Assembly (NCBI GenBank): GCA_029946125.1 | Contig: JAQSDX010000025.1 | Location: 1 to 50,285 of the forward strand | From: Candidatus Methylobacter titanis | Lineage (GTDB): Bacteria > Pseudomonadota > Gammaproteobacteria > Methylococcales > Methylomonadaceae | Reading direction: 5' to 3' | DNA: 50,285 nucleotides | The notes under the pieces: model-generated | Databases searched by the model: none | Told to the model about the DNA's origin: nothing | The model's input: only the letters and a program-made list of their open reading frames with translations | Shown here: positions 7,101 to 16,700 of the stretch, piece by piece | Layout: the number at the start of each line of letters is the position of its first letter | Numbering within the stretch: position 1 is the stretch's first letter | Translations under genes and position numbers: made by a program

Positions 7101-9246
7101 TAATCGCGTCAGTTTGCTGCCATGTTTTGGTTAAACCTGACCAGCCCTCGGCAGTGAAAAGATCATGGCTGACAATGACGGTTTTTGCGCCGCAGATAAG
7201 CGGTAAATAAAACTCTAATCCGGCTATATCAAAAGACGGTGTTGTAAGGCCCAGTAAAACATCTTGGCCGTTTATATCAAGCAGCTTGGCCATTGCCGTT
7301 AAAAAATTGACCATCGAGCGATGATTAATCTGTACGCCTTTGGGTTTTCCGGTGGAGCCTGAGGTATAAATGACATACGCCAGGTTTGCAGAATGAAGGC
7401 CAACTTCCGGGAAAATGGACAGGGTTTCCGGTAATTCTGAATCCAGATAAACCCGTTGTATCCTGTCATTTAACGTCAAGGCATTCGTGACCGAAGCAAA
7501 TTTTCTCTGGGTTAGCAGCAATGAGGTTTTTGAATCGTCCAGCATAAAAGCCAGACGTTCCAACGGATAAGCCGGATCAAGCGGCAAATAGGCGCCGCCC
7601 GCTTTCAATATGGCCAGCAGGCCAATCACCAGGTCAATACTGCGCTCCAGACAAATCGCCACCAGACTATCCGCTTGCACGCCCAGTGTTTGCAGGTAAT
7701 GCGCCAAGCGATTGGCTTTGTCATTAAGCGCCTGATAACTCAATTGCTGGTCTTCAAAAACCAGCGCGATGGCATCCGGTGTTCTTGCCGCCTGCTGTTC
7801 AAAAAGTTGATGAATACAGCTGTCTTTCGGATAGTCGGATTGGGTGGCATTCCATGTAACCAATAACTGCTGATGTTCAGCGGTAGTCAGTAGCGGCAAT
7901 TTGGCAATGCTGGTTTCCGGGGCTTCAACAATGGCTTCCAGCAAGGTCTGAAAATGACCTATCAACCGGTTAATGGTCCCGGCATTGAATAAATCCGTGC
8001 TGTATTCAATCGTCCCCGTTAAGCCGTCGGGATACTCCTTTAATGACATCAATATATCAAACTTGGCTGTTGAATGGGGTACAGCAAGCCTGCTGATGGT
8101 CAATCCGGGCAATTGCAAGTCTTCGGTAGCGGGTTGCAAAATCAGCATGACCTGAAACAACGGATGTCGGCCGGCATCTCGCGGCACATTCAATTCAGCC
8201 ACCAGCTTTTCAAAGGGCAAATCCTGATGGCTGTAAGCGTCCGAGCAGGTTTTGCGTACCCGGCTTAATAGCTCATTAAAACCGGGCGCGCCGGATAAAT
8301 CAGTCCGTAGTACCAGTGTATTGACAAAAAAACCGATCAGATTTTTAAGTTCTTGCCGGTTACGTCCGGCAATCGCAGTACCGATGACAATATCATCCTG
8401 ACCACTGTAACGATGTAACAGTACTTGCAGGGCTGCCGACAAGGTTATGAATAAGGTCACATGTTGCTGTCGGCTCAGCGTTTTCAAACGCCGGGTCAAT
8501 ACGGCTGACAATTGAATGTCTGCTTGCGCGCCCCGATAAGTCAGCTGTTTGGGGCGGGGCTTATCAGTCGGCAATGCCAATACGGCCAAACCGGTCAACC
8601 GGGCTTTCCAATAGCTGAGCTGTCTTTCCAGTACCTCGCCCTGCAGCCATTCGCGTTGCCAGACCGCATAGTCGGCATACTGAATGGGTAGTTCAGGTAA
8701 ATCGGCAGACTGGCCTTGGCTAAAAGCCCGATAAAAACTAGCCAATTCCTGCCTGAACACGCCCATAGACCAGCCATCCGAAATACTATGATGCAGGGTG
8801 ACCATCAGGATATGTTCCTGTTCGGATAATCTGAGCAACAAGGCGCGTATTAAGGGGGCTTGTTTAAGATCGAACGGTTTATTGGCTTCTGTCTGAAGTC
8901 GGCGTTGGATTTCGCTAGCCCTATTTTCTTGAGGCAATTCTATCAAGGCGCAGGCAAAGGCCATTGACGTCCTGATGACCTGAACCGGTTCGCCGTTTTG
9001 TTCGACAAAACAAGTCCGCAGGCTTTCATGGCGGGCGACAATTGCCTTGAGGCTCTGTTGCAAGGCAGGAACATCCAGTTTGCCCTTCAGTTGAACAGCC
9101 CAAGGAATATTATAAAGACCGCCGATGCCGAGTAAGCGGTCTAAAAGCCAAAGTCGTTGCTGGGCATAGGAGACCGGGAAAATGTCATCATTTTTAACGG
9201 GATCTTGTAAACAGGGCGTGTGATTGTGTTTTTGAAGATGGCTCAT
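4180..9246 (-). CDS. NRPS: C-A-PCP, cysteine thioesterase-like domain, beta-sandwich-like segment and TPRs
   Basis: A 1688-residue synthetase. A condensation domain (about 20-450) has an intact HHSISDG at 152-158. The adenylation domain (about 470-975) has YTSGSTGKPKG, NLYGPTETT, YKTGDLARY, and NGKLDRHAL with the late lysine. A carrier domain follows, with LGGYS (Ser1024). Specificity residues read D-I-L-Q-L-G-L-V-W-K, matching the known glycine pattern. A thioesterase-like domain (about 1098-1290) has GYCSGG, so the nucleophile position is Cys1176, with a following Asp1203. No late GxH histidine is seen. Residues about 1295-1400 look like a beta-sandwich (VEITNCSQILWPAG), and about 1411-1680 are TPR-like. 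It lies 12 bases after the ligase gene and ends the operon. Confidence 0.92.
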   Translation of the reverse strand: MSHLQKHNHTPCLQDPVKNDDIFPVSYAQQRLWLLDRLLGIGGLYNIPWAVQLKGKLDVPALQQSLKAIVARHESLRTCFVEQNGEPVQVIRTSMAFACALIELPQENRASEIQRRLQTEANKPFDLKQAPLIRALLLRLSEQEHILMVTLHHSISDGWSMGVFRQELASFYRAFSQGQSADLPELPIQYADYAVWQREWLQGEVLERQLSYWKARLTGLAVLALPTDKPRPKQLTYRGAQADIQLSAVLTRRLKTLSRQQHVTLFITLSAALQVLLHRYSGQDDIVIGTAIAGRNRQELKNLIGFFVNTLVLRTDLSGAPGFNELLSRVRKTCSDAYSHQDLPFEKLVAELNVPRDAGRHPLFQVMLILQPATEDLQLPGLTISRLAVPHSTAKFDILMSLKEYPDGLTGTIEYSTDLFNAGTINRLIGHFQTLLEAIVEAPETSIAKLPLLTTAEHQQLLVTWNATQSDYPKDSCIHQLFEQQAARTPDAIALVFEDQQLSYQALNDKANRLAHYLQTLGVQADSLVAICLERSIDLVIGLLAILKAGGAYLPLDPAYPLERLAFMLDDSKTSLLLTQRKFASVTNALTLNDRIQRVYLDSELPETLSIFPEVGLHSANLAYVIYTSGSTGKPKGVQINHRSMVNFLTAMAKLLDINGQDVLLGLTTPSFDIAGLEFYLPLICGAKTVIVSHDLFTAEGWSGLTKTWQQTDAITLMQATPAAWHLLLAAGWAGNPQLKILCGGEALPHDLALRLRKKSKALWNLYGPTETTVWSSAQRLSDDTFLTRVTPIGRPIANTQFYILDRHLQPVPAGVAGELHIGGDGLARGYLNRPELSAEKFIANPFSNDIQERLYKTGDLARYLPDGSVEFLGRIDQQIKLHGHRIELGEIEAVLLQYSGIAGAAVIMREDQPGDQRLTAYLVLQMQDNPPDAAVMRQFLKEKLPSYMLPSAFVIVESIPLLPNGKLDRHALPKPEQTPQTSEATFTAPQGKLERQLARIWKKILRIPSVGRHDNFFDLGGYSFLFFQLTVFIEKELAISFPADGLLQSYTIEEQAIHLQSITNSAQSQQKNQYGMADNDFKRLLTYANGKKEKQHPDHPLIFPYNEHLSGIPLYFVNGGKYLGAHSKNRPFYDLISGFNIIQLNENNFSSLADYYAGEIIKLNPSGPYLLGGYCSGGLLAFEIATRLLAQQKSVPLLIMVDQSLPCTYSGNIAFLLFHENGLINELSRLNQSDILKQYYPGGWTLDIIESQHYPELYYISAMIVAERIESRIKNIVENERLEPLPDLAKQCHIQAVLHEQSAQKIIFRVEITNCSQILWPAGQLSITHHWLSNLGRAILYAENKVTLDIALKPGQKCSAFYHVNKLNESAEAVLRFCVVDKFGTWFETGCNIIITRDIHSYDAPVLDLANIAQLEEQGNLTQAIQYYHQYLHTGEHNSATILIKLAEITRYARGAQDALIINKRALIKCSTNKERAQVYQNLAENYFALEDFEQTIIHARDALKNNHTDYLSLSYLGLAYVHKRNYSKAMSIFNKISCHFNEHYPEYISTGMHSFAQEISKNINKTNYNYIINFTKKLLDTDPYKPINYYIHVKNLIAVERYDEAEQVALDGVQTYPYLTAGYETLHFIYMQQQQLSKAIAMKYKICELKPFCIEQHKQLLHLLQHELEPRLQDVLDLQKKLHALQ

Positions 9247-9258
9247 GTTTTTTATGGA

Positions 9259-11118
9259 TTAATGCTGACGGGGCAATGCTTTGATAGCAAGGCTTATCTG
9301 GGAATTTGTTTGTTTTAGCAGAGCGTCCAAGTGTGCCGACAACTCCGCAACGGTGGCGGCTTCAAACAATAGCTGCAGTGGAAAATCGACTTGAAATTGT
9401 GTATTAACCTGCGCGATAAATTGCATCGCTAACAAAGAATTCCCGCCTAAGGCTAAAAAATTAGCGTGAATACCAATACTTTCAATATTAAGTAACTCTC
9501 GCCACATAGTCAGTAACTTTTCTTGCAGCTCAGTGGCTGGCAATTCATTTTGATTGAATCTACTCTCTTGTGCGGATAATTGCGCTGCAAAGTAGGTCGC
9601 CATCTTATGCCGTTGCACCTTGCCGGTAGGGCCTTTGGGCAAATGGTCGCTGATTACAATACGATAAGGCACCTTAAATTCAGCCAATTTTTGCCGGATA
9701 TAATGCCTGAGCGCTTCGGCTTCTACTTGGTTTTTTTCAGTTAGGACAACAGCGGCAGCGACATTTTCACCTAAGGTCGCATGAGCTACCGGAAAAGTAA
9801 CCGCTTCTTTAATGGCAGGATGTGCCAACAGAACTTGGTCAACCTCATAAGGCGATATTTTCTCGCCACCGCGATTGATGATTTCTTTAATACGACCGGT
9901 AATGAATAAATAGCCGTCTTCATCGAGATAGCCTAAATCCCCGGTACGAAAACCCTGTGCACAAAATGAATCCCGATTAGCGGCATCATTATCAATATAG
10001 GCGCCTATGACCGTTGGCCCTTGAACGGCTACTTCGCCCTCAGTCATTGACAGTACATTTTGCCCCCTATCATCAATGACACTGATTTTACAATGGCCGT
10101 AACTGATGCCCACTGAACCTTGTTTGCGAATACCGGGAGGCATGGGGTTACTGCTAATATGCACCACTTCAGTCATACCATAAGGTTCAATAACGGGAAC
10201 TCCCAGGATATTTTCCAATTCATTGATTAAAGAAACTGCTAACGGCGCTGAACCTGAGCGAATGAAGCGCAATGACGGGTTTCTATGAAAGCCCGGCGTT
10301 TTTTTAATCTGCTCTAAAATCATCCGGTGTACCGTCGGTGAGGCGGGATACCAGGTCGGGTCGTAGGCTTGCAAATAAGCGACGAAAGTTTCAGCTTGAA
10401 ATTCTGAGATACACACACAACAGCCGCCCGCTGCCAATGGCAACAAAACACCTGAAATCAAACCATGTACATGAAACAAAGGCAACGCGTTCAAGCAACA
10501 ATCCTGTTCAGTGAGTTCTATAAACTCGGCAACATTAATGCAAGTTTGGCAAATAGCCTGTTGCAGAATAGGAACCAATTTGGCTTTGGCGGTTGAGCCT
10601 GATGTATATAACATCAGCGCAATATCGGCGGCACTGGCAAAACCAGAGTTCATAGCAGGCAATCCGGTATCGCCGCGCAATGAAAAACTACCCGCTCCTT
10701 GAGAAAGCTCTGGAATAAGTTTAATAACCGGTATATTCAAACGTTGTGCAATTAAGATTCTCGTTGCAGAGTTTGAGTTAGATAAAATAATCAGTGCATT
10801 GGGTTTAAGGTCAGATAAATAGCGTTCCAATTCTGCGTCGGTACAAATCGGGTTCAACGGCGCAAATGACGCACAGGAACTCACGGCAAGAAAAGCAACC
10901 GCAGCTTCCGGGCTATTAGGCAAAATGGAGGCAATGCGGCTTCCTGAGCCTAAACCCAATAAGTTTAATTGTTCACGGATATGCTGGCTTAGGGTTAATA
11001 AATTCTTATAGGTTAATGGCAGACGCGCTGGCGCTATAATCGCCTCTTTATTAGGTGCGCAGCTTGCCCAGTAAGAGAACAATTGAATTAAACTTTGAGG
11101 TTCGGTAGCTGGAAACAT
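9259..11118 (-). CDS. AMP-dependent acyl ligase fused to a C-terminal carrier domain
   Basis: The 619-residue product activates a carboxylic acid as the adenylate and probably loads it on its own carrier. ANL motifs are YTSGSTAKAK (171-180, a divergent phosphate loop), PLFHVHGL, EPYGMTE (311-317), FRTGDLGYLDEDGYLFITGR, and PTGKVQR (Lys500). It resembles the 4-coumarate or oxalate-CoA ligase branch more than NRPS adenylation domains. From about 527 to 605 a carrier domain has LGGNS with Ser561 for phosphopantetheine. The substrate cannot be read from sequence. The NRPS follows 12 bases later, so the loaded acyl group is probably the donor for its condensation domain. Confidence 0.88.
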   Translation of the reverse strand: MFPATEPQSLIQLFSYWASCAPNKEAIIAPARLPLTYKNLLTLSQHIREQLNLLGLGSGSRIASILPNSPEAAVAFLAVSSCASFAPLNPICTDAELERYLSDLKPNALIILSNSNSATRILIAQRLNIPVIKLIPELSQGAGSFSLRGDTGLPAMNSGFASAADIALMLYTSGSTAKAKLVPILQQAICQTCINVAEFIELTEQDCCLNALPLFHVHGLISGVLLPLAAGGCCVCISEFQAETFVAYLQAYDPTWYPASPTVHRMILEQIKKTPGFHRNPSLRFIRSGSAPLAVSLINELENILGVPVIEPYGMTEVVHISSNPMPPGIRKQGSVGISYGHCKISVIDDRGQNVLSMTEGEVAVQGPTVIGAYIDNDAANRDSFCAQGFRTGDLGYLDEDGYLFITGRIKEIINRGGEKISPYEVDQVLLAHPAIKEAVTFPVAHATLGENVAAAVVLTEKNQVEAEALRHYIRQKLAEFKVPYRIVISDHLPKGPTGKVQRHKMATYFAAQLSAQESRFNQNELPATELQEKLLTMWRELLNIESIGIHANFLALGGNSLLAMQFIAQVNTQFQVDFPLQLLFEAATVAELSAHLDALLKQTNSQISLAIKALPRQH

Positions 11119-11165
11119 TGATGTGTATTTTAAATTTAGGCTGAACAGAGAGGCTGATTATTGAA

Positions 11166-12848
11166 TCACGTATCGGCTCGTTTTGGGACAAGCGATGGGG
11201 TTATCACTTCTATCACAAAAGGCTGATGAATAGTTTGAGTCTGTTTTATGGCTAACTCCAAATCACTCTGCCGATCGACTTTTATGCCGTTTATGCCAAT
11301 GGCGGCCGCAAAACCCACCCAATCTATTGTGGGCAATTGCACCATGGAATAATTTTTAGGCTGTAAATAGGAGGCGGTAGCGGCATAAGCTGCATTGTTG
11401 CAGATAATAAAAATGATGGGGATTTGATAACGCGCTGCAGTCGCTAACTCCATGCCGTGCATCCTCATGCAGCCATCACCGGTTATAGCCACGACCTGTT
11501 GTTGTTTATTGGCAAGCTGTATGCCGATTGCCGCAGCAAGACCCCAGCCCATTGGCGCGGTAGTTGCCGGATTAAAGAAAGTATTCGATTGTTTGACCTG
11601 CCAATAACGCCCTGATAATTTCCGGTGCATGCCTGCATCGGCAACCAAAATGCTATCGTCAGGAAGCCGTTGTTGTAGTGTTTGAATGAGGGAAATGAGC
11701 GGAATAGCGGGGTTTGAGAAAGAGACGATAGGTGTCTCTTCAACGGGTTTATTCGCTGTTAAGGTGTTAAGCCAATCCATGCGATAAGCTGCTGAATCGC
11801 TTAACGGTTGCAAAATTTTATCGGCATTGATCAATGCGACTAATGCGGAAAAGCTATCCGTGATGAATTCTATATCAGGTTGATAAGGGTGCGAAGCCGG
11901 GGTTGATACCGTATCGATACGGACTAATACTCGACCGGGGGCATTGAGCCGTTTATCCCATCCCAGCGTATCCCGTTCATTTAAATCGGTACCTAAAATC
12001 AATAATAAATCGATTTTTTCGGTAAAAACAATGGCATCGGCACACGTATTTCCGCCATAGCCGAAATTACCCAAGTTAAAGGGAGAGGTCTCCGCGATGA
12101 CACCTTTAGCGCCTAATGTCGTGACCATAGGCAAGGCATAGGTTTCTGCAAGAAGCATCAGTAATTGTGCAGATTCTTGCGTATATAAGCGCTGGCCAAC
12201 CACAATCAGGATTTTTTTTACTTTATTTAAAGCGGCTATAACCTTGTGTAGTTTAGCCGCTGATATGTCTGGATGCGGTTGATCGGAAATGACGCAGGAA
12301 AAAGCCGAATGTTGTGCAAGGATGTTTTTGGGTATGGATAAATGGGCAGGAGCCGTGTGCAACAATATGGCATCCCAGGCTTGGTTCAACTGGGTGATTA
12401 ATTCCTCTGCTGTTGTTACGTTGGCGGTGTGCTGCAATGCCGCAGAGAATAATGCACTGTCTCGACAAGCGCTGGAGCCGCCATCCTGAAATGCGCCAAT
12501 GCCTTGTAAATCAACAGGTACGTTTCCGGTAATAAATAATACACGACTGTTGTCCATGCGTGCAGTGATGGCCGCCGTCAGCATATTGCTGGCACCGGGG
12601 CCGCCGATACTGATGCAAACAGCGATTTTTTTTGTTGCGCGGGCATATCCATCTGCCATATAGGCAGCCCCAAGCTCATGATTGGCGACGATAACTTGGA
12701 TTTGATCGGTAGACGCTAACGCATCCAATAGCGCTGCAATCTGTCCGCCCGGAACCAAAAATACCAGGCGGATTTGTCTTTGCTGCAACCATTCCACAAC
12801 TAATGACGCGCCATTATGCGTTGGTAGTCGTTCAGTTGTCATTCTCAT
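11166..12848 (-). CDS. Thiamine-diphosphate-dependent enzyme, acetolactate synthase/decarboxylase type
   Basis: A 560-residue protein in the ThDP superfamily of acetolactate synthase and 2-keto acid decarboxylases. The cofactor-activating glutamate is in VANHELGAAYMADGYAR (Glu58). The ThDP-Mg motif starts with GDGC (457-460) and ends with CNN (483-485). Domain order is Pyr, central, PP, as in the family. The exact reaction (C-C ligation or decarboxylation) cannot be told, and no small regulatory subunit is near, which argues against housekeeping valine synthesis. Its start overlaps the SDR stop (ATGA), so translation is probably coupled. The pathway context suggests it supplies or modifies the acyl precursor. 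Confidence 0.9.
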   Translation of the reverse strand: MRMTTERLPTHNGASLVVEWLQQRQIRLVFLVPGGQIAALLDALASTDQIQVIVANHELGAAYMADGYARATKKIAVCISIGGPGASNMLTAAITARMDNSRVLFITGNVPVDLQGIGAFQDGGSSACRDSALFSAALQHTANVTTAEELITQLNQAWDAILLHTAPAHLSIPKNILAQHSAFSCVISDQPHPDISAAKLHKVIAALNKVKKILIVVGQRLYTQESAQLLMLLAETYALPMVTTLGAKGVIAETSPFNLGNFGYGGNTCADAIVFTEKIDLLLILGTDLNERDTLGWDKRLNAPGRVLVRIDTVSTPASHPYQPDIEFITDSFSALVALINADKILQPLSDSAAYRMDWLNTLTANKPVEETPIVSFSNPAIPLISLIQTLQQRLPDDSILVADAGMHRKLSGRYWQVKQSNTFFNPATTAPMGWGLAAAIGIQLANKQQQVVAITGDGCMRMHGMELATAARYQIPIIFIICNNAAYAATASYLQPKNYSMVQLPTIDWVGFAAAIGINGIKVDRQSDLELAIKQTQTIHQPFVIEVITPSLVPKRADT

Positions 12849-13606
12849 GCCATGTAGCTGCCTCCGTTTACATCCAAACTTACACCGGTGATATAGGAGG
12901 CTTCGTCAGAAATAAGAAAAACAATCGCACCCGCCATTTCTTCGGGTTGCGCCAGTCGATGTAAAGGAATAGTCGTTAAAATATGTTCGCGTTCCTGAGC
13001 AGATAGCGCCTCCCATTTGCCTTTTGCCCGTTCCGTTAGTGCTATGCCCGGAGCGACAGCGTTGACGGTTATACCGAAGCTGCCCACTTCCGAAGCAAGA
13101 TGTCGGGTAAGTCCGAGCAAACCGGCTTTAGCGCTGGCATATTGCAAACCGCCCAGTCGGCTTTTATTTCGACCCGCCAACGAGGAAACGTTAACAACGC
13201 GGCCGTAACGCTGCGCTTTCATGATCGGAATCACCTGTTTGCATAACAAGAATGCGCTTTTCAAATTAAAGTTATGCGTGTGGTCCCAATCCTCATCGGT
13301 AATGTCTTCCAAGTATCGTAAATGAGAAGCCCCACCTATGTTATTAACCAAACCATCAATTCGACCGAACTGTTTTAAGGTTTTGTTGGCTAGGCATTCA
13401 GCGGTAGCGGGAAGCGTGGCATCGCCTGCTACCACAAGTGGCGTATGTTCAAATTCACTGAGTTCTTCTTTTAACTGGTCTAAACGCTCAATGCCGCGCG
13501 CATTAATGACTAATTGGGCACCTTCCTTGACCAGTTTTTCGGCTGCAAATTTACCGATGCCCTCTGAAGCACCGGTAATGATAATAATCTTATTTGCAAA
13601 ACGCAT
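12845..13606 (-). CDS. Short-chain dehydrogenase/reductase, FabG-like
   Basis: A 253-residue classical SDR. TGASEGIG (11-18) binds the dinucleotide, NNIGG (88-92) is the structural motif, Ser141/142 with Tyr156 and Lys160 (YASAKAG) form the catalytic set, and the end VNGGSYMA is typical. It would reduce a keto group or oxidise an alcohol with NAD(P)H. It is the first gene of the biosynthetic operon, with a GGAGAA ribosome site 8 bases before the ATG, and it overlaps the ThDP enzyme by four bases. The substrate is unknown; a beta-keto or acyloin product of the next enzyme is a reasonable guess. Confidence 0.92.
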   Translation of the reverse strand: MRFANKIIIITGASEGIGKFAAEKLVKEGAQLVINARGIERLDQLKEELSEFEHTPLVVAGDATLPATAECLANKTLKQFGRIDGLVNNIGGASHLRYLEDITDEDWDHTHNFNLKSAFLLCKQVIPIMKAQRYGRVVNVSSLAGRNKSRLGGLQYASAKAGLLGLTRHLASEVGSFGITVNAVAPGIALTERAKGKWEALSAQEREHILTTIPLHRLAQPEEMAGAIVFLISDEASYITGVSLDVNGGSYMA

Positions 13607-13750
13607 GATTGAGTTTCTCCGGTTTGATGAAAAATTGTAGGCTTGTTCAAGCTATGATACCCGGATAACTTTTTCAAACACAGTCATGGTGCAAGCTAAC
13701 CGGAGCTGCTAACTCAATTGATCGGGTGTTCAAGCTAGGTAGATTCCAAC

Positions 13751-16700
13751 TTAATCCTTATCAAACTCATAGTTAAGCTTTATTCTTTGCGATGTGCCGG
13801 TCTGCGTTTCAACATTCAGGGTTTTGGTTAGTTTGTGTTTTAACACCAATACGGCTTGTTTATTGAACAGGCCAACTTTGGCACCTACATAGAAATCCGG
13901 TGTCAGATATTGGCCTACAGTAGCCAATGTATCCTGTAGTGTTTTTCCTTCTTTAATTTCAAACTCGTCAACGCCCAATTTATCGGCAATCCAGGATACC
14001 TGACCGGCTCCGTAGGATAATGCGGCGCTGGCAACCATATTACCTTCTGCTTTGCTTACTTGATTTAACGCCCTGCCGGTCACTAAATAGGCCAACGCTT
14101 CAGCTTCCGGCAAGTCGGGTTCTGAGTAGATACGCGTTTGCGGCGCTTCCAAGGGGCCGGTCAGGCTGAGAATGGCGGTAACGTCCTGGCTTCTTGATAC
14201 GCGTATGGCTTCAACATCCAGCCAGGGTTTATCGATCGAACCGTTAAACAAGAAGCGTCCTTTACGCACGGTCAGTTCCTGCCCGTAGCGTTTATAAAGG
14301 GCTTTGTCCATGTCGACGACGCCGTACATGGCGGTTTTTTCTCCGCTTTTGGCGATCTTCAGTTTTCCGGACAGCTTGGTTTCCAGACCTTGCCCTGAGA
14401 AACTAACCTGCTTGCCCAGTTCAACTTCAATGTCGGCATCAATATTGATCGCTGCCGCTGTCGGTTTCTCGGTTTTTTGTTCGCCGAGAATCACTTCATC
14501 GGGACTCACTTCCACCGCATTTTCAGGGATGTCCTTTAGCTGCAAGACAGCTTTGGGGATTTTCAGTTTTCCGGTCACTTTGCCTTGCCTGTCGGCAAAC
14601 AGCAGCTTTAATGCCGGCGAAACGACTATTTGCGCTTCGGGCAGTTTGGCGACGTCAAAGTCGGTTCCGTTCAGCATTATTTCTGCAGCACCACCTTGCA
14701 GGTCGGCAAAGCCGTCGAGATTGACAAAGCCTTGCCCCGATTTGGCCGAGCCGCTGAGCTGAATACGTTCGACTGCGGCAAGCGCTTGAAGTTTTATTTC
14801 GCGAATTTCCAAACCCAGTTCAGCCATGTCTGCAGCGCCGCCGCTGAAACCCATTACCCCATTAACCATCGGTTTGTCGAGGCTGCCGGTCAATGCTAAA
14901 TCTGCCTTAAATTCACCTTTTATATTTGATAACTGCGGAACAAAGGGATTTAACAGGGACAATTCAGCCATCGAAGCGGTCACTTGACCCGATAGTGTCT
15001 GGGTTTTTCCGGTGCCAAGTTGCAGTCTGGCACGCAAATAATCTTGGGCGGCCAGCGCCAAGTTAAGGTCGGCTGAAACAACCTCCCCATTAATTTCGCC
15101 TGACAACGACGACGCACCCAAAGCAATCTTGGTGCTCGTCTTTTTGGTCTTTAAGGTAACGGTCGTCGGGGGCATCGTTAATTGGTAATGGCCGATCAAC
15201 AAGCCCTTTTGCTGCTGCATGTCTGCGTCGGCATTAATCAGGCCTGTTATCTTCATCTGTTCAGGCAGATAGGCTTGTATCAGGCCGGTCGGCACGTTTG
15301 TGGCTTTAGCTTTAAAGCTAAAATCGCCGTTGGCAGGATAATGCCCTTGTAGGCAAATAATGGCGGCCTGTTGGGTCAGACAGGTTTCCGGCAACATTGC
15401 ATCGATGCCGACGGGGCTTTGGGCAATACGGATAAGCATGTTGTTGCTAAGTTGCCAGCGTCCGAAATCCCTGGAATGCAAATCCAATTTGAAAAAATCG
15501 CCCTGCCATATATCACTCTGCAAACGGCCTATAAGTGAGGCGGATATATCGCCATAAGAAGAACGGATGTCGGCGTTAAAGCGATGCTGGTCAACTGTGC
15601 CGAAACCGTCGATCAGCAGTTTTTCGATTTGAGTGGTGCCGGTTTTAATGGTGCTGGCAGACAGCTTCATTTTGGAAATCTTTTTGTCGTCGCTCTGATA
15701 ATCGATGTTGACGGCTAACTGTTCGGCGTGGTGTTCGGCAAAGCGCAGGCGCTTGCCGGTAGCCTGAAATTTTACCGACGGGTTTTTCCAGGCGCCCTGC
15801 AAATGCCCGTCACCTTGTAAACTGCCGTATAGGCCCGGCCATAACGATTCCAGCTTAGGCGCATCAATCATTAGATCGAGCACAGCTTGTTCCTGACCCA
15901 GTGTGCCGTCGACGGCAAATTTATTCGCCCCCGAAACCAGTTTAAAAGCATCGACCTTGAGTTGCCCGTCAGCCAAAAACAGCTTGCCGTTTGCGCTAAC
16001 CGGGTAGCCTCTTAGCTTGCCGGTCAGTTGGTTAATGTCGGCATCCAGTTGCACTGCTTCGCCTGCCAGTTGTCCTTTAAAATGGGCATTAAAGGTCAGG
16101 CTGCCGGGCAGTTCGGGTATCAGTATCGCGGGGTTGAAATTTTGACCGGCGGCTTTCAGGTCGAAAATCGTGGCGTCTTTCCATGAAACATCGCCGTCGA
16201 CTTGAAATGCTCCGGCTGTTGATTTGAGCTCCAGTTTTTCAATGGTCAAGGCATGGATGCTGCCTTTGCCATTAAACACCAGCCTAGCTTTGGGCAAATA
16301 CGGTTGGGTCAAATCCCCGCTTAGCTTAATCCGGTAATCACTGAGCAAGCCGCTCAGCTCGAAATTTCCTTGTTCGCTGCTGACTTGAGGGATATTGCTT
16401 GTCAGCGGCCAGTTTAGTTTTTGCCAATCGCCGCGCAAGTTTACTTTGGGTTCGCCCGGCAAATCATCCAGCTGGCCTTTTAAGGTTAAGGTAAATGGCG
16501 ATGTTAATTGACTATCGAAAGCCAGCTGCCGTAAATCGCCGTTGATTGTGCTCACCGCCTGCCACAGGCCGTTATCTGCTGTGGTAACTTGCCAAGCGGC
16601 AATCAAATTCAAGGGGAAACCTTTGCCCAAACCCATTTGTCCCTGTGCCGTCAGCTCTGCCTGTTCGGCATTGACGGACAGTGAAACGATGTTGAGACGG

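Noticed and set aside
11166-12848. Housekeeping acetolactate synthase IlvB/IlvI
   Set aside because: There is no small subunit gene and no other branched-chain gene; the gene is embedded in an NRPS operon.
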